In this document: positions 1-6,556 of the stretch, piece by piece
Layout: each line of letters opens with the position of its first letter
How positions within the stretch are numbered: the first letter of the stretch is position 1
Origin: Candidatus Thalassarchaeaceae archaeon
Lineage (GTDB): Archaea; Thermoplasmatota; Poseidoniia; Poseidoniales; Thalassarchaeaceae
Length of the DNA stretch: 7,096 nt
NCBI GenBank assembly: GCA_029250425.1
Contig: JAQXFF010000238.1
Span: 1 to 7,096, forward strand
Direction: 5' to 3'
Notes under the pieces: model-generated
Database searches by the model: none
Told to the model about the DNA's origin: nothing
Seen by the model: only the letters and a program-made list of their open reading frames with translations
Made by a program: the position numbers and the translations under genes

Positions 1-1754
1 CAATCACCATCAGTGTCATTCCACTGTTCTGGATTGAGGGGGAAGGTGTCTACATCAACCAATTGAATTGGAGTCATTGTGAGTAATTGACCAGGCCATC
101 CCACAGGGCGGATACTAGTCCAAGAAGCATTCGCGAAGTTGTCACCGTATCCATCACCATCTGTATCATCCCACTGTGTAGGATTATCATCGAAGTGATC
201 GACTCCAGAATAGGGGTTGGGATCTCTAGGATCGTTTGTATTGGAGGGGTATCCGTCACCGTCATTGTCCGCCCACTGATATGGATCATTATCGAATTGA
301 TCGCCATCATCTGAGTACCCATCACCATCAGCATCAGGACATCCGAAGACATCCATGTATGAGGTTCCGAAAACATTCGGACAGGAATCCGGTTCCGTAG
401 CAGGGTCAGGGTTGTCCCCGTAATTGTCCCCATCTGTGTCATTCCACTGGGATGGATCCTCTGGGAATGCATCATCTGGATTCAGATATCCATCATTGTC
501 CATATCTGGGTTAACTTTCCAGTGGTATACACCCTCATCATTGCGGCCGTGTGCTGAAATGATATGATTGCCATCAGGATGCCAATCTGCTCCATAAATG
601 GTGCCGCAATTATTGCCATTTCCACTGCTGGTACAACCACCTGGCCGCGGTGCTGAAAGTGTGTCAAGTTTGACACCGGTGGTTGCGAAGAAGATGTTGA
701 TACTGGCGCCATCGGATTGGTAGTAAGTGTGGGTGAATGCCACTTGGGAAGAGTCTGGCGACCACGCTGCATCGTTGCAAGAAGTAGATGTTGTGTAGGA
801 CCACATTTCGCCACCCGTAATTGCGTCGTAAACTTTGGCCCGAGCATTGCTTCCACCCCATGCGGAACAAGCAGAAATCATATTGCCATCTGGTGAATAA
901 TGGACTGAATTCAATGAACTGAATGCATTAGAGATGGTTCTGTTTTCAGTCCAAGTATCTGCATTCCAAATGAAAATCTTCTCATTACCGCCAATGACCA
1001 TTCGACTCCCATCAGGGCTCCAACCGACTGAATAAAATCGGTCTGCTGAACCTGGATTGAATGAAGTGATTTCAACCCCAGTCGCGGAATTGTAAATTTG
1101 AACTTCTCCATTTGTCCCACTATTACCCGACCTGCCGATCACAACTGCAATCATAGTTCCATCTGGGCTATATTCGACTTCATTGGGTTGGTCTCCACTA
1201 CCCACGTCAGTACTCACCGAGAACATTTCTGAACCATTACTGGAATGATACACTCGGAGTCTATCATCATCGAAAACAGCAGCAACATGCATTCCATCTG
1301 AAGAAATGTCGACATCGTATCCTTGCTCGCTGGTTTGGATTGTACGTAAGTTGGTTTGAGTTGCAGTATCCCAAATTCGCAAATTTGCGTTGGAATTACC
1401 CCAACCTCCTGCATTCTCAAGGCTGACATATTGGGTTGCATCGCCATTGAATCTTACCATGAGGTAATCATCACTCGAAGCTTGACGAGAATCTTGTAGA
1501 TATCCGCCTGTGGACATCACCCAAGCATCGTTGATGTCGCTGGTGCCATCCCCGTCTCGATCTGGGCAACCAGTTCTGTCAAGTGTACTGTTGCCTGCTG
1601 CTACAGGACAATCATCAAGGGAATCATCAGTACCATCCCCATCAGTATCATCCGCCATAACACTGGATACAAACAACGTTCCTGTGACCATCAGCACTGA
1701 AAGCAAAATAGCCCGCAGAGGAACCAATTTTGACCGGCTACTGATAGGTGCCAT
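1..1754 (-). CDS. Secreted calcium-repeat / WD40-like beta-propeller protein, N-terminal part
   Basis: The frame is open from an ATG at 1754-1752 down to the left edge: 584 full codons with no stop, so the C-terminus lies outside the window. An in-frame TGA four codons upstream excludes a longer product. Residues 1-34 form a signal peptide: basic n-region (R7, K9, R14), hydrophobic core around 15-32, likely cleavage after VMA before DD. Two DxDGDG thrombospondin-type-3-like calcium motifs follow (about 35-50 and 65-78). Residues about 95-412 form a WD40/PD40-like propeller with blade motifs such as SPDGT (196-200), SPDGS (246-250), SPDGN (287-291), SPDSS (332-336) and HPDGN (392-396). From 417 onward acidic repeats resume (DTDGDNYGDN, DADGDGYSDD, DTDGDGYGDN) with cysteine-containing CP segments. 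It is probably exported and calcium-stabilised, perhaps surface-anchored by the missing C-terminus. Ligand and function are unknown. Domain reading is secure; role is inference. Confidence 0.9.
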   Translation of the reverse strand, partial: MAPISSRSKLVPLRAILLSVLMVTGTLFVSSVMADDTDGDGTDDSLDDCPVAAGNSTLDRTGCPDRDGDGTSDINDAWVMSTGGYLQDSRQASSDDYLMVRFNGDATQYVSLENAGGWGNSNANLRIWDTATQTNLRTIQTSEQGYDVDISSDGMHVAAVFDDDRLRVYHSSNGSEMFSVSTDVGSGDQPNEVEYSPDGTMIAVVIGRSGNSGTNGEVQIYNSATGVEITSFNPGSADRFYSVGWSPDGSRMVIGGNEKIFIWNADTWTENRTISNAFSSLNSVHYSPDGNMISACSAWGGSNARAKVYDAITGGEMWSYTTSTSCNDAAWSPDSSQVAFTHTYYQSDGASINIFFATTGVKLDTLSAPRPGGCTSSGNGNNCGTIYGADWHPDGNHIISAHGRNDEGVYHWKVNPDMDNDGYLNPDDAFPEDPSQWNDTDGDNYGDNPDPATEPDSCPNVFGTSYMDVFGCPDADGDGYSDDGDQFDNDPYQWADNDGDGYPSNTNDPRDPNPYSGVDHFDDNPTQWDDTDGDGYGDNFANASWTSIRPVGWPGQLLTMTPIQLVDVDTFPLNPEQWNDTDGD

Positions 1755-1802
1755 ATCTGCGGCTCACTTCATATGAATAAGGTCTTCCGCTTTTCCTGCA
1801 TC

Positions 1803-1812
1803 ACTATTTGTA
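1803..1812. promoter_or_regulatory. Candidate TATA element between divergent genes
   Basis: The near-palindrome ctatttgtag (minus strand ctacaaatag) is the most TATA-like element in the 119 bp between the two divergent starts. Read on the minus strand, its centre would place transcription start near 1782, giving the secreted-protein mRNA a leader of about 28 nt. Read on the plus strand, start would fall near 1834, giving the ATPase mRNA a leader of about 40 nt that includes a purine-rich ribosome-binding stretch. It could serve either or both genes. A weaker element, tactatgg at 1828-1835, is an alternative for the plus strand. Confidence 0.4.
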
Positions 1813-1863
1813 GCGCGCGGGGAGGGTACTATGGGGCGAGAAGTTCAACATCAGGGAGGGCGA

Positions 1864-1870
1864 GGGAGGA
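1864..1870 (+). promoter_or_regulatory. Shine-Dalgarno-like site for the ATPase gene
   Basis: GGGAGGA lies 3 nt before the ATG at 1874, inside a purine-rich run (cagggagggcgagggagga). The spacing is short, but the strong anti-16S-like match supports 1874 as the start. An upstream ATG at 1831 is out of frame. Confidence 0.55.
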
Positions 1871-1873
1871 CCA

Positions 1874-3442
1874 ATGCCGAACAATGACCTGCGGATTCAC
1901 GTCGCGGTCGAAGATCGCTTGTTGCTCCATCTTCTAGAGCAAAATGAACAAGCTGACCTCTACATGGTTAGCGCCGCAGTCACCCGTCCAGGTATCGCTG
2001 AAGCATGCGCTTTACACCCTCCAAACGTCAGTCGTTCTATGCGAACAATGCTACGCAATCAATGGGTCAGTGAACATACTCGAACTGTCCGAGGCGAAAG
2101 TCGTCGTCAAAAAACATGGCAACTCACAGAACTTGGTCGTACCGAAGCCAAATCGAGAAGCAATTTGTTGGGAATTACACAAGTACTCATCCGAGATGAA
2201 AATGGTCAATTATTAGAAGTTCCAGCAAATCAAGCCAGTGATCGTTTAGCTGCTGACTTGACATTGTTGCAAGTATTAATGCACGCTCAGCATGAAGGTG
2301 TTCTCACTTTTGGTGACATCCGATTTGGTATGATTCAGCAACGTGAAGACGGGAGGAAACCCGCCCCTGGACGATTGAAATTAGGTGCTGGGGCACATGC
2401 AACATATCATACAGAACCACCTGAAACTCGTGAAGTGCATGGGAGATCTGCGGAATTAAACACCCTTGACGAGTGGATTAATTCACAAAATTCTTGCATG
2501 CTCTTGCATGGAATTGCAGGCATTGGGAAATCTACTCTTGCCGCTCACTGGATGCGCCAGCGGATGGAAGCGGATGAGCAACTTTCGATTTGTTGGTACC
2601 CATGTCAGCCATGGGACACATCTCTTGGATTGGCCACTTCACTGTTACACAGGGTTGGAATTGATGTTGCGCATGACCCTGTACAATTGATGGAAACATT
2701 GCCACTTACACCCGGTGCAAAATTAGACATTGATGCTTATCGACGATTACTATTGTCCTATCTAACCAATCCAAGTGTGTTGCGGGAAAGATTTTCTGAT
2801 GATGATGAGCCTGGGGCCCCTCCATACTTCCTCCTTGTCCTCGACGATGTTCACCACATTTCAGAAGAAGCATCAGATCTCCTTGGTGCTTTGTTACAAG
2901 TCGCAGATTCAGCCCCACTTACATTACTCTTAATCAGTAGAAATACACTGACATTTTATGATCGTAGAGATGTTCATACACGCGAACGAGTGAGTGAATT
3001 GGCACTTTCTGGATTATCTATTGAAGACCTCGATGCGTGGATTTCTGATCTTAATGAAGGTGATTTGCCCGCTGCACCTGTGGTACATGAAGTCACAGGA
3101 GGGCACCCTCTTGCCATTGAATTGATGGAGATGTATGGTGATGTTGCACATGGAGACTGGTTGCGATTCCTCGACGAAGAGATTCTCGACGTCTTACCGA
3201 GTGATGAGCGCGAACTCTTGGCAACTCTAGCCGTATCTGAACGCCCTGTCCCTTGGAATATACTCGCAAAGGCTTGCAAGCATGATGGGAATCCGCCCAA
3301 TGTCTTGCTAGAGCGTGGTCTTCTTTTGGAATTAAATGATGGAATGTGGTTGCATGAAGCACTTCGCGAGCGTCTACTCAGAGAGGTGGGTGCACCACAA
3401 GATGAGCGAAGAAAGAAACTCAAAGCTGCTCATATTGCATAA
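1874..3442 (+). CDS. Winged-helix / STAND-type (NB-ARC-like) P-loop ATPase, predicted signalling regulator
   Basis: A 522-aa cytoplasmic protein with no signal peptide or membrane segment. Residues about 12-95 look like a MarR-type winged helix (recognition-helix region around HPPNVSRSMRTMLRNQWV, then basic wing RGESRRQKTWQLTELG). A linker leads to HGRSAELNTLDEWI (189-202), the GRxxEL segment that precedes STAND NTPase cores. Walker A is GIAGIGKST (213-221). Walker B is LVLDDVHH (321-328). A sensor-like strand LLLISRN follows (351-357), then GGHPLA (409-414), matching the GxP motif of STAND/NB-ARC proteins. Residues about 436-510 resemble a second winged helix. STAND proteins switch between ADP- and ATP-bound states on sensing a ligand, often through C-terminal TPR or WD40 repeats. 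Here the protein stops where such repeats would normally begin (KLKAAHIA), so the sensor is missing, supplied in trans, or is the N-terminal part. It diverges from the secreted-protein gene. Target and inducer are unknown. Confidence 0.85.
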   Translation: MPNNDLRIHVAVEDRLLLHLLEQNEQADLYMVSAAVTRPGIAEACALHPPNVSRSMRTMLRNQWVSEHTRTVRGESRRQKTWQLTELGRTEAKSRSNLLGITQVLIRDENGQLLEVPANQASDRLAADLTLLQVLMHAQHEGVLTFGDIRFGMIQQREDGRKPAPGRLKLGAGAHATYHTEPPETREVHGRSAELNTLDEWINSQNSCMLLHGIAGIGKSTLAAHWMRQRMEADEQLSICWYPCQPWDTSLGLATSLLHRVGIDVAHDPVQLMETLPLTPGAKLDIDAYRRLLLSYLTNPSVLRERFSDDDEPGAPPYFLLVLDDVHHISEEASDLLGALLQVADSAPLTLLLISRNTLTFYDRRDVHTRERVSELALSGLSIEDLDAWISDLNEGDLPAAPVVHEVTGGHPLAIELMEMYGDVAHGDWLRFLDEEILDVLPSDERELLATLAVSERPVPWNILAKACKHDGNPPNVLLERGLLLELNDGMWLHEALRERLLREVGAPQDERRKKLKAAHIA

Positions 3443-3492
3443 GGCAACCCTTGAGGAGCAGGCTCAAGAACCTCGGACACTCGCCATTGATT

Positions 3493-4002
3493 ATGACTGG
3501 AACACAAGTAATGATGAAGACGAGCAAGGGTGACATCACCATTGAACTGTTTACCGACACCATGCCGATTACTGCTGGAAATTTCCTTGATTTAGTAGAC
3601 AAGGGATACTACAACGGATTGCATTTTCACCGAGTGATTGCTGGATTCATGCTTCAGGGTGGTTGCCCAAACAGCAGAGATCCAAACAGTCCTCGATGTG
3701 GAACGGGTGATCCCGGATACAAAATTGCAGATGAGCACCTGCCTGATGCAAAATTTTCAAACGAGCCTGGGACGCTGAGTATGGCCAATGCCGGCCCCAA
3801 CAGTGGTGGGTCACAATTCTTCATCAACACTGTTCACAATTCATTCCTAGATTGGTGGAACACACAAACGCCTTCTGCACATCCTGTTTTCGGAAAAGTA
3901 ACGAATGGGATGGATGTTGTTACGGCCATCGAAAATGGTCCAACCGGATATGGCGATCGGCCTCGTGAACCTATGCAAATCATTTCGGTTGAGCGTTGTT
4001 AA
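3493..4002 (+). CDS. Cyclophilin-type peptidyl-prolyl cis-trans isomerase
   Basis: Catalyses cis-trans isomerisation of X-Pro peptide bonds to assist folding; no signal sequence, so cytoplasmic. From the chosen ATG at 3493 the product is 169 aa, normal for a single-domain cyclophilin. Family motifs are intact: catalytic arginine in LHFHRV (R47), FMLQGG (F52, M53, Q55), the pocket MANAGPNSGGSQFFI (97-111, including N99, Q108, F109), tryptophans W121/W122 in the FLDWWN insertion, and the histidine of SAHPVFGKV (H130). The frame can be extended to a TTG at 3451 (183 aa) or shortened to ATG 3511/3514 (163/162 aa). The homologous region begins at MKTSKGDITIELF, so 3493 or 3511 is more plausible than 3451. 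No good ribosome-binding site precedes either. It lies about 50 bp after the ATPase gene in the same direction, so cotranscription is possible. Its stop codon lies inside the inverted repeat described at 3994-4020. Confidence 0.93.
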   Translation: MTGTQVMMKTSKGDITIELFTDTMPITAGNFLDLVDKGYYNGLHFHRVIAGFMLQGGCPNSRDPNSPRCGTGDPGYKIADEHLPDAKFSNEPGTLSMANAGPNSGGSQFFINTVHNSFLDWWNTQTPSAHPVFGKVTNGMDVVTAIENGPTGYGDRPREPMQIISVERC

Positions 4003-4020
4003 TTATATTTATTAACAACG
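3994..4020 (+). promoter_or_regulatory. Perfect 10-bp inverted repeat enclosing the fumarase TATA box (candidate operator)
   Basis: cgttgttaat (3994-4003) and attaacaacg (4011-4020) are exact reverse complements separated by 7 nt (tatattt). The spacer is the core of the TATA element, so a protein bound to both arms would cover the promoter. The left arm also contains the stop codon of the cyclophilin gene. Ribbon-helix-helix proteins bind inverted repeats as dimers or tetramers, and the very next gene begins with such a domain, so autoregulation is a direct inference. An AT-rich terminator hairpin is an alternative, but archaeal termination does not normally depend on stem-loops and there is no U-tract after the right arm. 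Confidence 0.6.
4003..4014 (+). promoter_or_regulatory. Archaeal TATA box of the RHH-fumarase gene
   Basis: ttatatttatta is the best TATA match in the window. Its centre lies about 29 nt before the ATG at 4037, which is the spacing expected when transcription starts at or next to the start codon, giving a leaderless mRNA. This fits the absence of a ribosome-binding site and supports 4037, rather than the internal ATG at 4226, as the translation start. Confidence 0.7.
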
Positions 4021-4036
4021 GATTGCACGGTATATC

Positions 4037-5635
4037 ATGGCGAAACATAGGGCGGGCGACCGCCGTATCATGAGCATTAGCATACCAGAGAAATTGGCGG
4101 AACGTTTGGACCGGAGAGTCGGTAAAGGTCGCCGTGAAGGCCGAAGTGCCACCATTACGAAAATGATTCAGGATTCGTTGGACGGTGGGCAGCAAAATCC
4201 ACCAGGTATTGTCGTTGAACAAAGAATGCCCCAAACCCCAAAGGGCAAGGTTAGAATTGAGGAGGATACAATGGGCTCACTTGAAGTCGCTGCTGATCGA
4301 TACTATGGGTGTCAAACAGCACGCTCTTTGATTAATTTCGATATTGGAGACGACACAATGCCGAGAGGGGTCATTCGTGGTTTCGGAATTCTCAAACAAG
4401 CCGCAGCAATAACCAACAAACAATTGGGTGCGCTGGATGGGGATGTCGCTGATTTAATCGTCGCTGCTTCTGGAGAAGTTATTGATGGCGAATTAGATGG
4501 TCACTTTCCATTGAGAATATGGCAAACGGGATCAGGAACGCAGTCGAATATGAATGCCAACGAGGTCATTGCAAATCGAGCTATCGAAATGTCAGGGGGA
4601 GTTCTTGGAACCAAGAATCCGGTACACCCAAATGACCATGTCAATAAGGCACAATCATCCAATGATACATTTCCAACTGCAATGCACATTGCAGGCGCTG
4701 AAGCAATTGTGCACGAACTGAAACCACAGGTGAAACACTTACGCGATGCACTGAACGAAAAGGTAAGTCAGTTCGAAAATGTTGTCAAGATCGGACGGAC
4801 CCACCTAATGGATGCTGTGCCTCTAACACTTGGTCAGGAATTTAGCGGCTACGTGTCGATGTTGGATGCTGATTTGCGGCGAATTGATTTCGCGCTTGAA
4901 GATCTGTATGAATTGGCCCTAGGGGGAACTGCGGTTGGGACGGGGTTGAATACCCATCCTGATTTTGCAGAAATTGTAGCCGGGCATATCGCAGACAAAA
5001 CCAACTTGCCATTCGTCACTGCTGACAATAAGTTCGCACAACTTTCTGCGCACGATGCTGTGGTTGCTGCCAGTGGGTCACTCAATACTCTCGCTGCAAG
5101 TTTGATGAAGATTGCCAATGATATTCGATGGTTGAGTTCGGGTCCACGATGTGGGCTAGGTGAATTGTCACTACCTGCAAATGAACCGGGGTCGAGTATC
5201 ATGCCAGGCAAGGTAAATCCCACACAGGCTGAAGCAATGACGATGGTATGTTGCCAGGTAATGGGGAATCATACCGCCATTACCATAGGTGGAAGTCAAG
5301 GAAACTTCGAGCTCAACGTGTACAAACCCATGATGATTCACAACCTCCTACATAGTATCCGAATATTGACCGATACATGTCGGTCTTTTACTGACAAATG
5401 TGTGGTGGGACTAATGGCAAATGAAGATGTGATTCAATCACATCTAGAGAATTCACTCATGCTAGTAACAGCATTGAACAATCACATTGGATATGATAAG
5501 GCTGCAAAAATTGCAAAAAATGCGCACGTGAAGGGGATTACACTTAGGGAATCTGCACTAGAACTTGAATTGTTGACAAATGAAGAGTTTGATTCTTGGG
5601 TTCGTCCCGAAGAAATGATTGGACCCCGTGCTTAG
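4037..5635 (+). CDS. fumC: Class II fumarate hydratase with N-terminal ribbon-helix-helix DNA-binding domain
   Basis: Interconverts fumarate and L-malate in the tricarboxylic acid cycle as a cofactor-free homotetramer. The 532-aa frame has two parts. Residues about 10-49 match a CopG/Arc-type ribbon-helix-helix: strand RRIMSISIP, helix EKLAERLDRRV, turn GRREGRS, second helix ATITKMIQDSL. A polar linker (50-66) leads to the fumarase from about 70 (KVRIEEDTMG). Catalytic motifs are complete: GSGTQSNMNANEV (165-177), SSND (207-210), the histidine in GRTHLMDA (253-260) and the mobile-loop serine in GSSIMPGKVNP (385-395). Normal enzymes are about 460-470 aa, so roughly 63-70 residues are extra. 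An internal ATG at 4226 (residue 64) would give a standard 469-aa enzyme, but it has no ribosome-binding site, whereas the TATA box points to 4037. No stop or frameshift separates the domains. Enzyme identity is near certain; the domain fusion as expressed protein is likely but inferred. Confidence 0.93.
   Translation: MAKHRAGDRRIMSISIPEKLAERLDRRVGKGRREGRSATITKMIQDSLDGGQQNPPGIVVEQRMPQTPKGKVRIEEDTMGSLEVAADRYYGCQTARSLINFDIGDDTMPRGVIRGFGILKQAAAITNKQLGALDGDVADLIVAASGEVIDGELDGHFPLRIWQTGSGTQSNMNANEVIANRAIEMSGGVLGTKNPVHPNDHVNKAQSSNDTFPTAMHIAGAEAIVHELKPQVKHLRDALNEKVSQFENVVKIGRTHLMDAVPLTLGQEFSGYVSMLDADLRRIDFALEDLYELALGGTAVGTGLNTHPDFAEIVAGHIADKTNLPFVTADNKFAQLSAHDAVVAASGSLNTLAASLMKIANDIRWLSSGPRCGLGELSLPANEPGSSIMPGKVNPTQAEAMTMVCCQVMGNHTAITIGGSQGNFELNVYKPMMIHNLLHSIRILTDTCRSFTDKCVVGLMANEDVIQSHLENSLMLVTALNNHIGYDKAAKIAKNAHVKGITLRESALELELLTNEEFDSWVRPEEMIGPRA
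4226..4228 (+). other. Possible internal translation start for a fumarase lacking the RHH domain
   Basis: This in-frame ATG begins MPQTPKGKVRIEEDTMG, which resembles a normal class II fumarase N-terminus and would yield 469 aa. There is no purine-rich ribosome-binding stretch directly before it (gttgaacaaaga precedes), so use of this start is uncertain. If used, the locus would make both a DNA-binding and a plain form of the enzyme. Confidence 0.25.
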
Positions 5636-5646
5636 AATAACGGCTA

Positions 5647-5664
5647 TTGAGAAAAAGGTCTCAA
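5647..5664 (-). terminator. Hairpin with T-tract at the convergent end of fumarase and the minus-strand RNA
   Basis: ttgaga (5647-5652) and tctcaa (5659-5664) form a 6-bp stem. On the minus strand the loop reads cctttt, giving a run of five T at 5656-5652, the kind of T-rich stretch used for archaeal termination. It would suit the 3' end of the minus-strand RNA. On the plus strand it is only a short A-rich loop 12 nt after the fumarase stop. Confidence 0.3.
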
Positions 5665-5754
5665 ATCAATCTGTAGAATGGCTTCGCATACGCAAGCATG
5701 AATAGTCGATTTGGAAGAATGGCCCATTAATCCTCAAGAGAGGAAGTTGGGAGT

Positions 5755-5801
5755 GCTGGCTGGCGGGTTCGAATCGGGTAGATCTTTCCCTGCCAGCCAG
5801 C
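5755..5801 (-). other. Long hairpin enclosing a TTCGAA palindrome
   Basis: gctggctggc (5755-5764) pairs perfectly with gccagccagc (5792-5801). The loop contains ttcgaa and agatct palindromes. The copy B counterpart (6086-6130) keeps most of the stem but has one uncompensated mismatch at 6093/6123. GGTTCGAATC resembles a tRNA T-loop, but no tRNA fold surrounds it. Confidence 0.6.
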
Positions 5802-5823
5802 CTCCGCATCCGAAATCCTTCGC

Positions 5824-5837
5824 CCGTCCGAAGACGG
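5824..5837 (-). other. RNA hairpin CCGUC-UUCG-GACGG
   Basis: Five-bp perfect stem capped by a C(UUCG)G tetraloop on the minus strand. The aligned site in copy B (6157-6166) is GUC-GUAA-GAC: the inner stem is kept and the UUCG loop is replaced by a GNRA loop. Confidence 0.6.
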
Positions 5838-5862
5838 CTTCCAAACCCCGGTCGGTCCAGTT

Positions 5863-5876
5863 GATGCTTGCGCACC
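5863..5876 (-). other. RNA hairpin GGUGC-GCAA-GCAUC
   Basis: Five-bp stem with one G-U pair and a GCAA (GNRA) tetraloop on the minus strand. On the plus strand the G-U pair would be an A-C mismatch, favouring minus-strand transcription. The corresponding place in copy B carries the longer UUCG hairpin at 6191-6217. Confidence 0.55.
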
Positions 5877-5932
5877 CACTTTTCCTTAAACGCCCGAGAC
5901 AGTTGCCTGCCTCGCTTCCTGATGTGTCGTCT

Positions 5933-5948
5933 ACTGCCCGAAGGCAGT
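5933..5948 (-). other. RNA hairpin ACUGCC-UUCG-GGCAGU (copy A)
   Basis: Six-bp perfect stem with a C(UUCG)G tetraloop on the minus strand, within the 44-nt identical core. The copy B equivalent at 6271-6284 keeps five pairs and the same loop. Confidence 0.65.
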
Positions 5949-6067
5949 TTCCTATTCACCAGTTCCCGGTTCGGATTGCTCCGCTCCGGCGTCTCAACGA
6001 GACACTTTCCTTGCGGTCTACATCTCGCCCCCTGGTTTCCCTCCGTCTTACGACTTTGTTTCACCTG

Positions 6068-6410
6068 GAGAGGGAGTTGGGAGTACTGGCTGTCGGATTC
6101 GAATCGAGTAGATCTTTCACCGCCAGCCAGCCTCCACGTCCGTGATCCTTTCCTCCGTCTTACGACTTTGTTCCAAACCTCGGTCGGGTTGGCACGGATA
6201 CGCGAACGCACCGTGCCGTCCCTTAGACGCTCGAGTCAGTTGCCTGATTCGCTTCCTGTTGTGTCGTCTGCTGCCCGAAGGCAGTTTCCTATTCACCAGT
6301 TCCCGGTTCGGATTACTCCGTACCAGCGTCCCTGAGAGAAGTGCTTCCCTTGCGGTTCACACCTCACCTCCTGGTTTCTCTCTGTCTTGCGACTTTGATC
6401 CACCTAGGAG
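6068..6410. repeat. Tandem repeat copy B (about 343 bp)
   Basis: Second copy of the unit, slightly longer because of small insertions, including in the hairpin at 6191-6217. Similarity to copy A fades after the cacct sequence at 6401-6405 (copy A equivalent 6062-6066). No third full copy is visible to the right. Confidence 0.85.
6191..6217 (-). other. Long RNA hairpin with UUCG loop
   Basis: ggcacgg (6191-6197) and ccgtgcc (6211-6217) are a perfect 7-bp inverted repeat. On the minus strand the interior TGCG-TTCG-CGTA adds four more pairs (one G-U) and a single bulged T. On the plus strand the G-U pair becomes A-C. Confidence 0.6.
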
Positions 6411-6419
6411 CAGGATTGT

Positions 6420-6541
6420 GACATTGCTGCCACCCCTGTCTCCCCCTTCGGTCCGGTTCCAGCATTGCTGCCTTTCCCTTCTCTGGGCCGGTTTCGACTG
6501 CAGTCTACTTCCGTCCCCCGGTAGTCAACTCAGCATTGCTG
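6420..6541. repeat. Three spaced CAGCATTGCTG elements
   Basis: CAGCATTGCTG occurs at 6460-6470 and 6531-6541, spaced 71 nt, with a degenerate form acattgctgc at 6421-6430. Each full copy is a CAGC/GCTG hairpin with a three-base loop (AAU on the minus strand). They lie just beyond the tandem repeat, in the same structured region. Confidence 0.55.
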
Positions 6542-6556
6542 CTTTGTCAATAACCT

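Larger units (their letters stand above)
5738..6067. repeat. Tandem repeat copy A (about 330 bp)
   Basis: Aligns with copy B at 6068-6410. The first 60 bases compared (5751-5810 against 6081-6140) differ at about nine positions. The stretch 5934-5977 is identical over 44 nt to 6271-6314. The element ending in acgactttgtt at 6040-6060 recurs exactly at 6152-6172, so there is a nested shorter repeat as well. Confidence 0.85.

Noticed and set aside
74..1447. Several minus-strand frames of 69-133 codons
   Set aside because: They lie in other frames of the open secreted-protein gene, which explains the sequence throughout.
3336..3533. Plus-strand frame overlapping the ATPase 3' end, as a frameshifted C-terminal extension
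   Set aside because: The peptide after the ATPase stop shows no TPR or other repeat character, so there is no sign of a frameshift.
5763..5780. GGTTCGAATC as a tRNA T-arm
   Set aside because: No acceptor, D or anticodon stems can be placed around it on either strand; it lies in the loop of a longer hairpin.
6045..6060. AAGTCGTAA on the minus strand as the 3' end of 16S rRNA
   Set aside because: Only nine bases match, the following anti-Shine-Dalgarno and flanking rRNA sequences are absent, and the motif recurs as a GNRA hairpin in the repeat.
5666..6211. Minus-strand frame of 181 codons rich in R and S
   Set aside because: Its internal peptide repeats come from the nucleotide repeat and hairpins; there is no fold or family resemblance and no ribosome-binding site.
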